A DNA stretch of 27,686 nucleotides from CAZRIE01 sp964600075 (GTDB lineage Bacteria > Bacteroidota > Bacteroidia > Flavobacteriales > Flavobacteriaceae). Shown here piece by piece: positions 14,850 to 22,901 of the stretch (position 1 is its first letter; the number at the start of each line of letters is the position of its first letter). The position numbers and the translations under genes were made by a program. Where the stretch lies: positions 1 to 27,686 of the forward strand of contig CAZRIE010000057.1 in NCBI GenBank assembly GCA_964600075.1. The letters run 5' to 3'. The notes below the pieces were generated by a model. That model was not told the DNA's origin. It searched no databases and was given only the letters and a program-made list of their open reading frames with translations.

Positions 14850-16877
14850 TTAAATTAGTCCGTTATATTTTCTTATAAACCATTCCGCAGCAAGAGCCGC
14901 GACCATGATTGCCAAAAGTATTTTAAAAGATATCAAAGATACGACATTTTGACTGCTTTTTTGGGTAGGCACGAAACGATTGTTGTCTTCCAAATTGCGC
15001 AGCAAATCATCAGTTTGTGGAGGATAGAAGAGCTTTCCGCCCGTATTTTCGGCCAAACGTTGCAATTTATAATGATCAGTGGACGAAAACTGTTTTTCAA
15101 CATCAAACTCAAGGATGTTAAAACTACCAGATTTCGAAAGCTTCTCGTTTTTAACAGAAACCGTGAAATCATATCTACCCGCAGGAAGATTGCTCAAATC
15201 GGACTCATAATAGTTGCCTTTCAGCAGCATGGGCATTTCAGTAATCGTTTCTGAATCCTTACTTTTTAATTTCATGGCTAGCATTGCATTGGCATCAAAA
15301 GCAAATGTTTCATCAAAGTAAGCCGCTGAAATACTGGCCTCATTGCTTCCCATATAAACCGATTCATACTCTAACGTAAGCCGTTCTCGGGATTTATTGA
15401 CAGTTAAGAACAATATTATTTTTCCTACGAAGTCATCAAAATTTTTAAAGCTTTGGTCGTTTCTATACGATTGTATACGCCATTTCCAGCTATTTTCGCC
15501 GAAGAGCACAACCTGTCTTTGCACATCACCTTTAAAAACGGCAAGCAGTGGCTCGTTCAGTACAGCACCTTTAATCTGTTGATTTAGAAGGACCTCTGCT
15601 TGACCTTTCAAAACAATTTCGCCTAAATTACCCTGTAAAGGTGGGAAATCCAGTAGCGAAAAATCGGTGCTACTAAAAAGACCGAATGCGGGATTTAGAA
15701 CCGGAAATATTTCTTCTGTTTGGTTATAGCTCTTCTTGGTAAATGTCGTTTGCACCTTGTTTAAAAAGTTCCAATTGGTTTGTGTCCCGGTGATGGTGAA
15801 TAGGTTCGCTTTTTTATGTTGGATATACTCATATACCGTTTTAAAGGAAAGGTCGGGCTGATAAAGAATAAAGAGGTCAACATCTTCCCACTCTTTTGCA
15901 TTGCTACCGGGTTTTAGAATGGAAACCGAACGTTGTTCATTGCTCTCGATCGCTTTTTTCAAAGTACCAATGTCCGGATGCACTATATTTGAGATAATGC
16001 CAATATTTGTTTTTTCATCGATGACTTCTACGGCAACTTCCCTTTTGTTGTTTTCGATATTCCGTTCGTTAGTAAGTTTTCCGACCGATACTACAATATT
16101 TTTGAGTCCTACCGAATTAGCATCCAGTACTGCATTTATAATCTTTGTGTTAGCCGTATTCGATAAGGCAACTTCTTGCCGGAAAACAGATTTATCGTTT
16201 ACCGTAATTTTAACCTCTGATTTAGTGTTCCTCGCTCCGGTGTAGGAAACGTATAGTTCTACCGGATATTTATTTTTCAGAAAGGCATACCTATTTGTAT
16301 TGACCTGGGTAATGGCAATATCTTCGTAACGCGTGGTATCTCCCACTGCTATTGGGTATATCGTAAAGTTCTGTTTTTCACCGTAAAAACCATAATCTTG
16401 ACCAAGGGTCTGGTTGCCGTCGGATATTAAAATAACGACAGAATTGGTTGCGGAATAGATTTCTTTCAGTCCGCTTAGCGCATTGGTTATATCGGTGCTT
16501 TTTTCAATAAAAGATAGGCTGTCAGAAGCCTTTAGAGAAGAACCAAAGGTATACTTTTCAACGTTGAAGCGGTTGTTTAGCGATTCGCTTTCCCCAAGTT
16601 TATCAACAATAGTAGCTACGTCTTTTTGATAAGTCCCTACCGACGAAGAATTGTCTACCAACACAATTAAGTTGGACTTTTCAGTACGATATTCGTTTTT
16701 CGTGAATTTCGGATTGATTAACAGTAAAAAAGCGCAGAAAAAAGTCGAAAAGCGCAAGAAAGCAAGTAAAAGACTTAATTTACCCTTAGGCTTGTTTTTA
16801 TAGTAGTATTGAAACAGTACGATTACCAAGGCAACTATGGCGGCAAGGATAATCAGAAGAACCGTTTGAATTTGCAT
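14850..16877 (-). CDS. Membrane-anchored von Willebrand A-like protein
   Basis: A 675-residue protein with two N-terminal membrane spans (about 4-25 and 36-55) and one near the C-terminus (about 647-667). Between them lies a VWA-like domain with the metal-site signature DNSSS (Asp75, Ser77, Ser79), a Thr near 128-131 and ISDG (Asp153). A large beta-rich periplasmic region follows. The layout, VWA then beta-sandwich then terminal span, resembles the conserved hypothetical membrane proteins related to the BatA/BatB group in Bacteroidota, though no MoxR or other Bat genes are nearby. Partner and role are unknown. It probably forms an operon with the prohibitin-like gene that follows. Confidence 0.82.
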   Translation of the reverse strand: MQIQTVLLIILAAIVALVIVLFQYYYKNKPKGKLSLLLAFLRFSTFFCAFLLLINPKFTKNEYRTEKSNLIVLVDNSSSVGTYQKDVATIVDKLGESESLNNRFNVEKYTFGSSLKASDSLSFIEKSTDITNALSGLKEIYSATNSVVILISDGNQTLGQDYGFYGEKQNFTIYPIAVGDTTRYEDIAITQVNTNRYAFLKNKYPVELYVSYTGARNTKSEVKITVNDKSVFRQEVALSNTANTKIINAVLDANSVGLKNIVVSVGKLTNERNIENNKREVAVEVIDEKTNIGIISNIVHPDIGTLKKAIESNEQRSVSILKPGSNAKEWEDVDLFILYQPDLSFKTVYEYIQHKKANLFTITGTQTNWNFLNKVQTTFTKKSYNQTEEIFPVLNPAFGLFSSTDFSLLDFPPLQGNLGEIVLKGQAEVLLNQQIKGAVLNEPLLAVFKGDVQRQVVLFGENSWKWRIQSYRNDQSFKNFDDFVGKIILFLTVNKSRERLTLEYESVYMGSNEASISAAYFDETFAFDANAMLAMKLKSKDSETITEMPMLLKGNYYESDLSNLPAGRYDFTVSVKNEKLSKSGSFNILEFDVEKQFSSTDHYKLQRLAENTGGKLFYPPQTDDLLRNLEDNNRFVPTQKSSQNVVSLISFKILLAIMVAALAAEWFIRKYNGLI

Positions 16878-17009
16878 TAACTTAAAGTCAGTTTCGGGTT
16901 TCTTGTTTCAATGGTTTACGGTTGTGTGAAGGATAGAAGTAAAAAAGTAAGCAATCAATAAAAAGCTAGAGTTTTTTAGACGCTGAAATTCTCAAGCCTA
17001 TTACTTTTT

Positions 17010-17756
17010 CTAGGTTAACATTCCCCCATCGACATTCAATACTTGCCCGGTAACGTATGCAGAAAGATCCGATGCAAAAAACAGACAGGCATTAGCAATG
17101 TCTTCTGGGCTACCACCTCTCTTCAGTGGAATGCCGTCACGCCAACTTTGTACGGTTTTTTCATCTAGTTTATCGGTCATTTCGGTTTCAATGAATCCTG
17201 GTGCGATTGCGTTACAGCGTATATTTCGTGAACCCAGTTCCAATGCTACGGATTTTGTGAAGCCGATCATGCCCGCTTTTGACGCTGCATAATTTGTTTG
17301 GCCCGCATTGCCTTTAACCCCCACAACACTGCTCATGTTTATAATTGAACCTTTCCGTTGCTTCAACATGGTACGTTGCACGGCTTTTGTCATATTAAAA
17401 ACAGATTTCAAATTTATTTCGATAACACTATCAAAATCGGACTCCGACATGCGCATTAGTAAATTATCCTTTGTAATTCCTGCGTTATTAATTAAAATAT
17501 CGATGCCCCCAAAATCTTCCAATACCTTAGCGACCAATTGTTGCGATTCTTCGAAGCTCGCTGCATTACTTTTGTAAGCCTTTGCTTTTACGCTTTTGGC
17601 AGTAAGTTCTTTTTCAAGCGCTAGGGCAGGTGCTTCGCTTGAACTGTACGTAAAGGCCACGTTGGCACCATGTTCGGCAAAGACTCTGGCTATACCAGTA
17701 CCTATTCCCCTACTAGCACCCGTAATAATCGCATTTTTTCCTTCTAACAATTTCAT
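17010..17756 (-). CDS. fabG: 3-oxoacyl-[acyl-carrier-protein] reductase
   Basis: A NADPH-dependent reductase of fatty-acid elongation, in the short-chain dehydrogenase family. At 248 residues it has standard length. It shows TGASRGIGTGIA (cofactor loop), NNAG (90-93), Asn115, the Ser in NMSSVVG, and the active pair Tyr156 / Lys160 in YAASKAG. The C-terminal DGGMLT is typical of FabG. It supplies acyl chains also used in lipid A, which fits the neighbouring lpx block. It has its own candidate -7 element after the sucD terminator. A secondary SDR function cannot be excluded, but the motifs favour FabG. Confidence 0.93.
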   Translation of the reverse strand: MKLLEGKNAIITGASRGIGTGIARVFAEHGANVAFTYSSSEAPALALEKELTAKSVKAKAYKSNAASFEESQQLVAKVLEDFGGIDILINNAGITKDNLLMRMSESDFDSVIEINLKSVFNMTKAVQRTMLKQRKGSIINMSSVVGVKGNAGQTNYAASKAGMIGFTKSVALELGSRNIRCNAIAPGFIETEMTDKLDEKTVQSWRDGIPLKRGGSPEDIANACLFFASDLSAYVTGQVLNVDGGMLT

Positions 17757-17782
17757 ATGCTATCTGATTTCTTTACCTACCT

Positions 17783-17790
17783 CAAATATA
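17783..17790 (-). promoter_or_regulatory. Candidate promoter -7 element of fabG
   Basis: The minus strand reads TATATTTG, matching TAnnTTTG, 27 nt before the fabG ATG and just after the sucD terminator. A TTG lies upstream, but 14 nt away, closer than usual. Confidence 0.4.
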
Positions 17791-17812
17791 CTTTTTGTTT
17801 TGCACAACGGCG

Positions 17813-17851
17813 ATAAAAAAATCCCGTTCCCGAGAAATCGAAAACGGGATT
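17813..17851 (-). terminator. Intrinsic terminator of sucD
   Basis: On the minus strand, AATCCCGTT and AACGGGATT form a 9-bp perfect stem (17851-17843 with 17828-17820). An inner CGA/TCG stem lies inside it, and the run TTTTTTTAT follows. It begins 18 bp after the sucD stop, so sucD transcription should mostly end before fabG. Confidence 0.8.
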
Positions 17852-17869
17852 CTATATCCTTAAGGGAAA

Positions 17870-18742
17870 CTACCCCATTACTTCTTTTACTTTCAATCCG
17901 ATTTCTGCAGGAGAATCGACTACATGAATACCATGCTCGCGCATAATCTTCTTTTTCGCCTGCGCGGTATCGTCACTTCCACCAACAATAGCCCCGGCAT
18001 GTCCCATTGTTCTACCTGCAGGTGCAGTTTCACCAGCTATAAAGCCTACAATAGGTTTCTTACTACCACTTTCTTTATACCATTTTGCGGCATCAGCTTC
18101 CAATTGTCCTCCAATTTCACCGATCATGACTACGCATTCGGTTTCAGGGTCATTAATCAATAGCTCTACAGCTTCTTTGGTCGTTGTGCCTATAATTGGG
18201 TCACCTCCGATTCCTATGGCGGTGGTAATTCCCAAACCTTGGCGTACTACTTGGTCAGCAGCCTCATAAGTCAAAGTTCCAGATTTTGAGACGATACCGA
18301 TGTTTCCTTTTTTGAATACGAAACCGGGCATGATACCAACCTTAGCTTCGCCAGGTGTAATAACTCCTGGGCAGTTCGGCCCTACCAGACGGCAGTCCAT
18401 ATTCTTTATATAATTTGATACTTTCACCATATCGGCAACAGGTATGCCCTCTGTAATCGTAATGATAACTTTGATTCCTGCACTAGCCGCTTCCATAATT
18501 GCATCGGCTGCAAAAGCGGGTGGTACGAATATGATAGTCGTGTCAGCACCAACTTTTTCAACGGCCTCTTCAACCGTATTGAAAACAGGTTTTCCTAAGT
18601 GCTCTTGTCCACCTTTTCCGGGCGTGACACCGCCAACCACGTTAGTACCATATTCAATCATCTGTTCGGAATGAAAAGTACCTTCGCTACCTGTAAAACC
18701 CTGTACTATAATGTTTGAATTTTTATTTACTAAGACGCTCAT
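17870..18742 (-). CDS. sucD: Succinyl-CoA ligase (ADP-forming), alpha subunit
   Basis: The alpha subunit of succinyl-CoA synthetase in the TCA cycle, making succinate, CoA and ATP/GTP with the SucC beta subunit. At 290 residues it has standard length. It shows IIVQGFTGSEGTFHSEQM (CoA-binding Rossmann part), GPNCPGVITPGE, SKSGTLTYE, GIGGDPIIGTT, and the phosphohistidine His248 in MGHAGAIVGG. sucC is not adjacent, so the two subunits are encoded apart. It has its own terminator and a possible promoter, so it looks monocistronic. Confidence 0.97.
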   Translation of the reverse strand: MSVLVNKNSNIIVQGFTGSEGTFHSEQMIEYGTNVVGGVTPGKGGQEHLGKPVFNTVEEAVEKVGADTTIIFVPPAFAADAIMEAASAGIKVIITITEGIPVADMVKVSNYIKNMDCRLVGPNCPGVITPGEAKVGIMPGFVFKKGNIGIVSKSGTLTYEAADQVVRQGLGITTAIGIGGDPIIGTTTKEAVELLINDPETECVVMIGEIGGQLEADAAKWYKESGSKKPIVGFIAGETAPAGRTMGHAGAIVGGSDDTAQAKKKIMREHGIHVVDSPAEIGLKVKEVMG

Positions 18743-18800
18743 GCTATAAGTTATTCGTTAATGGTTATCCAGTTACTAAGTATTTGTTAATTAGTTCAAA

Positions 18801-18825
18801 AGATTCCCTTCTTCGCGGGAATGAC
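18801..18825. repeat. Single arm of the GATTCCC-type intergenic repeat
   Basis: A 25-nt segment begins AGATTCCC and ends GGGAATGAC with CTTCGCG in the middle. It is alignable along its full length with the arm at 13756-13780 near hisG. Here only one arm is recognisable. It lies between the LpxD paralogue and sucD. Confidence 0.5.
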
Positions 18826-18844
18826 ACTATTTTATTTAGAATGA

Positions 18845-18852
18845 CAAAAATA
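18845..18852 (-). promoter_or_regulatory. Candidate promoter -7 element of sucD
   Basis: The minus strand reads TATTTTTG, matching TAnnTTTG, about 100 nt before the sucD ATG. The -33 region is not clear. Confidence 0.3.
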
Positions 18853-18890
18853 TGAGATTGCCAACGATTTCTAAAGGATTCCCTATGTAA

Positions 18891-19823
18891 TTATTCTTCT
18901 AATTTCTTTAATATAAAAGGAATCTTTTTCACGTAGGCCAATTGTTTCAACTTTTCTCGGGATTCCTCAATAGGCGTTCCGAAATAACTCTTACCACCTT
19001 CAACGGACTTGGATACCCCGGTTTGGCCCATTATGATGGCTTTTTTGCCGATGGTGATACCACTGGCAGTACCCACTTGTCCCCAAAGGGTGACTTCATC
19101 TTCTATAATAACACAACCTGAAATTCCTGTTTGGGAAGCTATCAAACACTTTTCGCCAATTACCGTGTCGTGCCCAACATGTACCTGATTGTCAAGTTTT
19201 GTCCCTTTTTTGATGGTTGTATCACCTGTTACACCTTTATCGATTGTACAAAGGGCTCCTATTTCTACATTATCTTCCAAGACCACCCTACCTCCGGATA
19301 TGAGCTTCTCAAATCCTTTGGGTCTCTTCTGATAATAGAAAGCATCCGAACCCAAAACGGAACCCGAATGAATAATTACATTGTCTCCAATAATACAATT
19401 ATCGTAGATTGAAACGTTGGCATGCAACAAGCAGTTATCACCTACTACAACATTATTTCCAATAAACACATTAGGCTGAACAACAGTATTTTGACCTATT
19501 TTAGCAGAAGTAGCAATTGAATTTAAGGCCTTTTCAAAAGGCATGAAATAACGGGTCAGTTTGTTGAAGTCGCTAAAGGGATTATCGGAAATCAGGAGCG
19601 CATTACCCTCAGGGCATTCAACTTTTTTATTAATCAGTACTATGGTTGCTTCGCAGGCCAGAGCCTTGTCATAATACTTGGGGTGGTCTACAAAAACGAT
19701 ATCCCCTTTCTCGACCACATGTATCTCGTTCATTCCCAAAACAGGAAAATTAGCCGACCCTACATACTCGCAATCGATAATAGTAGCTATCTGACTTAAG
19801 GTATGGGGCGTTGGAAACTTCAA
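18891..19823 (-). CDS. LpxD-like UDP-acylglucosamine N-acyltransferase paralogue
   Basis: A left-handed beta-helix acyltransferase of 310 residues, a second copy besides the lpxD at 22882-23931. The N-terminal LpxD-like domain (1-100, ending SDNPFSDFNKLTRYF) precedes hexapeptide repeats (about 105-270), with ANVSIYDNCIIGDNVIIHSGSVLGSDAFYY and KLDNQVHVGHDTVIGEKCLIASQTGISG. His218 matches the catalytic His position. It is about 40 residues shorter than the other copy and differs at VGHDTVIG versus IAHNVEIG. The start is TTG; an upstream in-frame stop (19845-19847) limits alternatives. It may acylate a different precursor or chain; this is not provable here. Upstream is a 264-bp gap holding 100 N. 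Confidence 0.88.
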   Translation of the reverse strand: MKFPTPHTLSQIATIIDCEYVGSANFPVLGMNEIHVVEKGDIVFVDHPKYYDKALACEATIVLINKKVECPEGNALLISDNPFSDFNKLTRYFMPFEKALNSIATSAKIGQNTVVQPNVFIGNNVVVGDNCLLHANVSIYDNCIIGDNVIIHSGSVLGSDAFYYQKRPKGFEKLISGGRVVLEDNVEIGALCTIDKGVTGDTTIKKGTKLDNQVHVGHDTVIGEKCLIASQTGISGCVIIEDEVTLWGQVGTASGITIGKKAIIMGQTGVSKSVEGGKSYFGTPIEESREKLKQLAYVKKIPFILKKLEE

Positions 19824-19836
19824 ATGAAAAAGGTTA

Positions 19837-19891
19837 TTAGTTTGTTAGTTTGTTAGTTAAGAAGTGTAGGATTTTAGAGGGAGACAATTTT
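19837..19891. repeat. 55-bp direct repeat, left of assembly gap
   Basis: Starts with the octamer TAGTTTGT in tandem, followed by TTAGTTAAGAAGTGTAGG. It is identical base for base to 19992-20046. The gap of N lies directly between the two. Confidence 0.9.
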
Positions 19892-19991
19892 NNNNNNNNN
19901 NNNNNNNNNNNNNNNNNNNNNNNNNNNNNNNNNNNNNNNNNNNNNNNNNNNNNNNNNNNNNNNNNNNNNNNNNNNNNNNNNNNNNNNNNNN
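19892..19991. other. Assembly gap of 100 N
   Basis: Exactly 100 N, a common placeholder length for gaps of unknown size. Both flanks carry the same 55-bp sequence, so the true distance could be negative (one shared copy) or could hide a longer tandem array. No gene can be called across it. Confidence 0.98.
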
Positions 19992-20046
19992 TTAGTTTGT
20001 TAGTTTGTTAGTTAAGAAGTGTAGGATTTTAGAGGGAGACAATTTT
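19992..20046. repeat. 55-bp direct repeat, right of assembly gap
   Basis: An exact copy of 19837-19891. The remaining 41 bp up to the efp stop codon show no feature I can name. Confidence 0.9.
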
Positions 20047-20087
20047 GACTGCATATTGTCAAATGTTCACTGCCTGCTGATTACTAC

Positions 20088-20654
20088 CTACCCCTTTACC
20101 CGTTCCATATATGAACCGCTGGAAGTGTCTACCTTTATTTTATCACCTTCGTTGATGAACAAAGGAACGTTTACTTCTGCCCCTGTTTCAACTTTGGCTG
20201 GCTTCGTGGCGTTGGTTGCCGTATTTCCCTTAACACCTGGTTCTGTATACGCTACTTCTAAAATTACACTTGCAGGCATGTCTATCGACAATGGCATACT
20301 ATCTTCGGTATTGAAGAGAATCGTAACGACTTCACCTTCCTTTAAAAGTCCAGGAGTATCCAAAGAACTCTCTTCAAGCGTAATTTGATTATAGTCATCG
20401 GTGTTCATAAAGTGATACGTCTCGCCTTCCGAATAAAGAAATTGGTAAGACCGCGTCTCGACACGTACATCTTCTATTTTATGTCCTGCGGAAAAGGTAT
20501 TATCCAATACTTTTCCATTGGAAACACTTTTCAGTTTCGTCCGAACGAATGCTGGACCTTTACCAGGTTTTACATGTAAAAATTCTATAACCTTATAAAT
20601 ATCATTGTTGTACTTGATGCACAATCCTTTTCTAATATCGGATGTTGATGCCAT
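20088..20654 (-). CDS. efp: Translation elongation factor P
   Basis: Relieves ribosomes stalled at consecutive prolines. At 188 residues it has the normal length of three beta-barrel domains: a KOW-like domain I (1-64), then two OB-like domains. The conserved loop HVKPGKGPAFVRTK carries the Lys (residue 32) at the position that is modified in other bacteria. The C-terminal signature GDKIKVDTSSGSYMERV is intact. It sits between lpxA and the LpxD paralogue, an arrangement typical of Bacteroidota rather than a functional pathway link. Confidence 0.97.
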   Translation of the reverse strand: MASTSDIRKGLCIKYNNDIYKVIEFLHVKPGKGPAFVRTKLKSVSNGKVLDNTFSAGHKIEDVRVETRSYQFLYSEGETYHFMNTDDYNQITLEESSLDTPGLLKEGEVVTILFNTEDSMPLSIDMPASVILEVAYTEPGVKGNTATNATKPAKVETGAEVNVPLFINEGDKIKVDTSSGSYMERVKG

Positions 20655-20675
20655 TTCTTTGTTTCAAGTTAAAGT

Positions 20676-20697
20676 TTCAGGTTCAGGTTCAGGTTCA
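20676..20697. repeat. Hexamer tandem repeat (TTCAGG)
   Basis: Three full TTCAGG units plus TTCA, in the 74-bp gap between lpxA and efp. Such tracts are prone to slippage and could change the spacing of the promoter or 5' UTR of efp. Confidence 0.8.
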
Positions 20698-20703
20698 AAG
20701 TTA
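20696..20703 (-). promoter_or_regulatory. Candidate promoter -7 element of efp
   Basis: The minus strand reads TAACTTTG, matching TAnnTTTG, 41 nt before the efp ATG and overlapping the end of the hexamer repeat. No -33 TTG is apparent. Confidence 0.3.
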
Positions 20704-20728
20704 AAAGTAAAGTATATAATCATAGCGA

Positions 20729-21514
20729 TTAGTTATTACTGAAATAACCTTTCATAATGCCTCGCTGGGAATCTCTAATGAACTGAAGTATTTCATCACG
20801 TTCAGGAGTAGCTTCCATTTCGGCCTCTATAATCTGGGTAGCTTGGCTGTTGTTATAGTTTTTTTGGTAAAGGATGCGATAGATATTCTGAATCTCCCTG
20901 ATTTTATCCGATTCAAAACCTCTTCTGCGAAGACCGACCGAATTTATACCGACATAAGATAGGGGTTCACGTGCGGCTTTTACGAAAGGAGGAACATCTT
21001 TACGAACGAGCGAACCGCCTGTAACAAAAGCATGTTGCCCCACCGATACGAATTGGTGAACAGCTACAAGACCAGCTAGAATTACATTATCGCCAATAGT
21101 TACATGCCCAGCTAGGGTTGAATTGTTGGAAAAAATGCAGTTATCGCCCACTAAACAATCATGAGCTATATGGCAGTAGGCCATAATTAGGCAATTCTTA
21201 CCGATAACTGTTTTGTTTCTATCAGACGTACCCTTATGTATTGTTGCGCATTCACGAATCGTTGTACCGTTCCCAATCACAACCGTAGTTTCTTCCCCGT
21301 TATATTTGAGGTCTTGTGGTGGTGCGGAAATTACTGCCCCTGGAAAAATATTACAATTCTTACCTATACGGGCACCTTCCATAATGGTTACATTCGAACC
21401 AATCCAAGTTCCATCCCCAATTCTCACATTATTGTGAATAGTGGTAAAGGGTTCAACTACCACATTTTTTGAGATTTTAGCTCCGGGATGAATATAAGCA
21501 AGGGGTTGGTTCAT
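20729..21514 (-). CDS. lpxA: UDP-N-acetylglucosamine O-acyltransferase
   Basis: The first step of lipid A synthesis, moving a 3-hydroxyacyl chain from ACP to the 3-OH of UDP-GlcNAc. The 261 residues match LpxA length. Left-handed beta-helix hexapeptides run from about 10 to 185. The catalytic His118 lies in MAYCHIAHDC, and VAVHQFVSVGQHAFVTGGS and the helical C-terminus (GLRRRGFESDKIREIQNIYRILY) are typical. It starts one base after the lpxC-fabZ stop, so the two are translationally coupled. Confidence 0.97.
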   Translation of the reverse strand: MNQPLAYIHPGAKISKNVVVEPFTTIHNNVRIGDGTWIGSNVTIMEGARIGKNCNIFPGAVISAPPQDLKYNGEETTVVIGNGTTIRECATIHKGTSDRNKTVIGKNCLIMAYCHIAHDCLVGDNCIFSNNSTLAGHVTIGDNVILAGLVAVHQFVSVGQHAFVTGGSLVRKDVPPFVKAAREPLSYVGINSVGLRRRGFESDKIREIQNIYRILYQKNYNNSQATQIIEAEMEATPERDEILQFIRDSQRGIMKGYFSNN

Positions 21515-21515
21515 A

Positions 21516-22901
21516 CTATTTGCTTTTTACTATTTGTGCCATCAGTTCCGCCTCACATACTAGTTTGTTATTGGCATAGGCATAGGCCTGCATATGGCAA
21601 ATCCCCCTACGGATGGGAGAAATCAAACTACAATGGAAAATTAAGGTATCCCCTGGAAGTACTTTTTGCTTAAACTTCACATTATCCATTTTCATGAAAA
21701 ATGTTAAATAGTTTTCAGGATCTGGAACTGTGCTCAGCACTAAAATACCGCCTGTCTGCGCCATGGCCTCTACCTGAAGTACACCTGGCATAACGGGAGC
21801 ACCCGGAAAATGTCCTAAGAAAAAAGGCTCGTTCATCGTCACGTTCTTCATTCCTACAACATGCGTATCTGAAAGTTCTATAATACGGTCTAACAATAAG
21901 AATGGCGGACGATGAGGTAGCACATCCATTATTTGATTAACATCCATTAAGGGAGGTTGGCTCAAATCATATTTAGGTACACTATTACGTTTTTCATGTT
22001 TAATGATCTTTGCCAATTTTTTGGCGAATTGCGTATTTACATAGTGACCGGGTTTGTTGGCGATGACCTTACCGCGGATTCGGGTGCCAGCCAATGCCAA
22101 ATCACCTATAACATCGAGCAATTTGTGTCTTGCAGCCTCATTGGGCTGATGCAATGTCAGGTTGTCGAGTATGCCATTTGGTTTAACGGAAAGCTTTTTC
22201 TTATCGAAGGCTTTTTGCAATTTTTGCATGGTTTCTTCGGAAATTTTCTTGTCTACATAAACAATCGCATTGTTCAGGTCTCCACCTTTTATAAGGCCGT
22301 TCTCTAACAACATTTCAAGTTCATGCAAGAAACTGAATGTTCGGGCATCGGCGATTTCACTTTTAAACTCTGACAAATCATTTAAAGTGGCATTTTGAGT
22401 ACCTAAGACCTTCGTGCCAAAATCAACCATCGTTGTCACCTGGTATGAGTCTGCTGGAATGACCGTAATTTCGCTTCCCGTTGTTTCATCCTTATAAGAA
22501 AGAACCTCTTTAACAACGTATTCTTCACGCTCTGCATTCTGCTCCAAAGCCCCAACAATTTCCAGGGCTTCTACGAAATACTTTGAAGACCCATCCATAA
22601 TAGGTGGTTCTGGTGCATCTAGCTCAATCAGCACATTGTCTATTTCCATACCTACCAATGCGGCCAAAACATGTTCGGAGGTCTGAATTTTTACACCTCT
22701 TTTTTCCAGATTGGTACCTCTTTGCGTATTGATTACATAACTGGCATCGGCCTCGATTATAGGCGCCCCTTCCAAGTCAACTCTCTTAAAAGCATACCCA
22801 TGGTTCTCTGGTGCAGGTACAAATTTCATGGTTACATTAGCTCCCGTATGAAGACCCACACCCTTCAGGATAATTTCTTTTTTAATGGTTCTCTGTTTCA
22901 T
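21516..22901 (-). CDS. lpxC-fabZ: LpxC-FabZ fusion: deacetylase and 3-hydroxyacyl-ACP dehydratase
   Basis: A two-domain enzyme of 461 residues. Residues 1-305 are LpxC, the zinc deacetylase that commits UDP-acyl-GlcNAc to lipid A: IILKGVGLHTG, His77 in TSEHVLAAL, His259 and Asp263 in RHKLLDVIGD, and His286 in KPGHYVN. Residues about 318-461 are FabZ: MDVLPHRPPFLLLDRI, catalytic His364 (GHFPGAPVMPG) and Glu378 (VEAMAQ). The fusion is a known Bacteroidota feature and ties supply of 3-hydroxyacyl-ACP to its use. The frame is open from 22940, but the family N-terminus (MKQRTIKKEI) begins at 22901, giving a 20-bp overlap with lpxD. Confidence 0.97.
   Translation of the reverse strand: MKQRTIKKEIILKGVGLHTGANVTMKFVPAPENHGYAFKRVDLEGAPIIEADASYVINTQRGTNLEKRGVKIQTSEHVLAALVGMEIDNVLIELDAPEPPIMDGSSKYFVEALEIVGALEQNAEREEYVVKEVLSYKDETTGSEITVIPADSYQVTTMVDFGTKVLGTQNATLNDLSEFKSEIADARTFSFLHELEMLLENGLIKGGDLNNAIVYVDKKISEETMQKLQKAFDKKKLSVKPNGILDNLTLHQPNEAARHKLLDVIGDLALAGTRIRGKVIANKPGHYVNTQFAKKLAKIIKHEKRNSVPKYDLSQPPLMDVNQIMDVLPHRPPFLLLDRIIELSDTHVVGMKNVTMNEPFFLGHFPGAPVMPGVLQVEAMAQTGGILVLSTVPDPENYLTFFMKMDNVKFKQKVLPGDTLIFHCSLISPIRRGICHMQAYAYANNKLVCEAELMAQIVKSK

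Noticed and set aside
15901..16245. 114-codon plus-strand ORF inside the VWA gene
   Set aside because: A shadow of the coding strand; Ser/Thr-rich composition with no domain.
20676..20697. TTCAGG array as a CRISPR or regulatory repeat array
   Set aside because: Plain hexamer tandem repeat with no spacers; most likely slippage.
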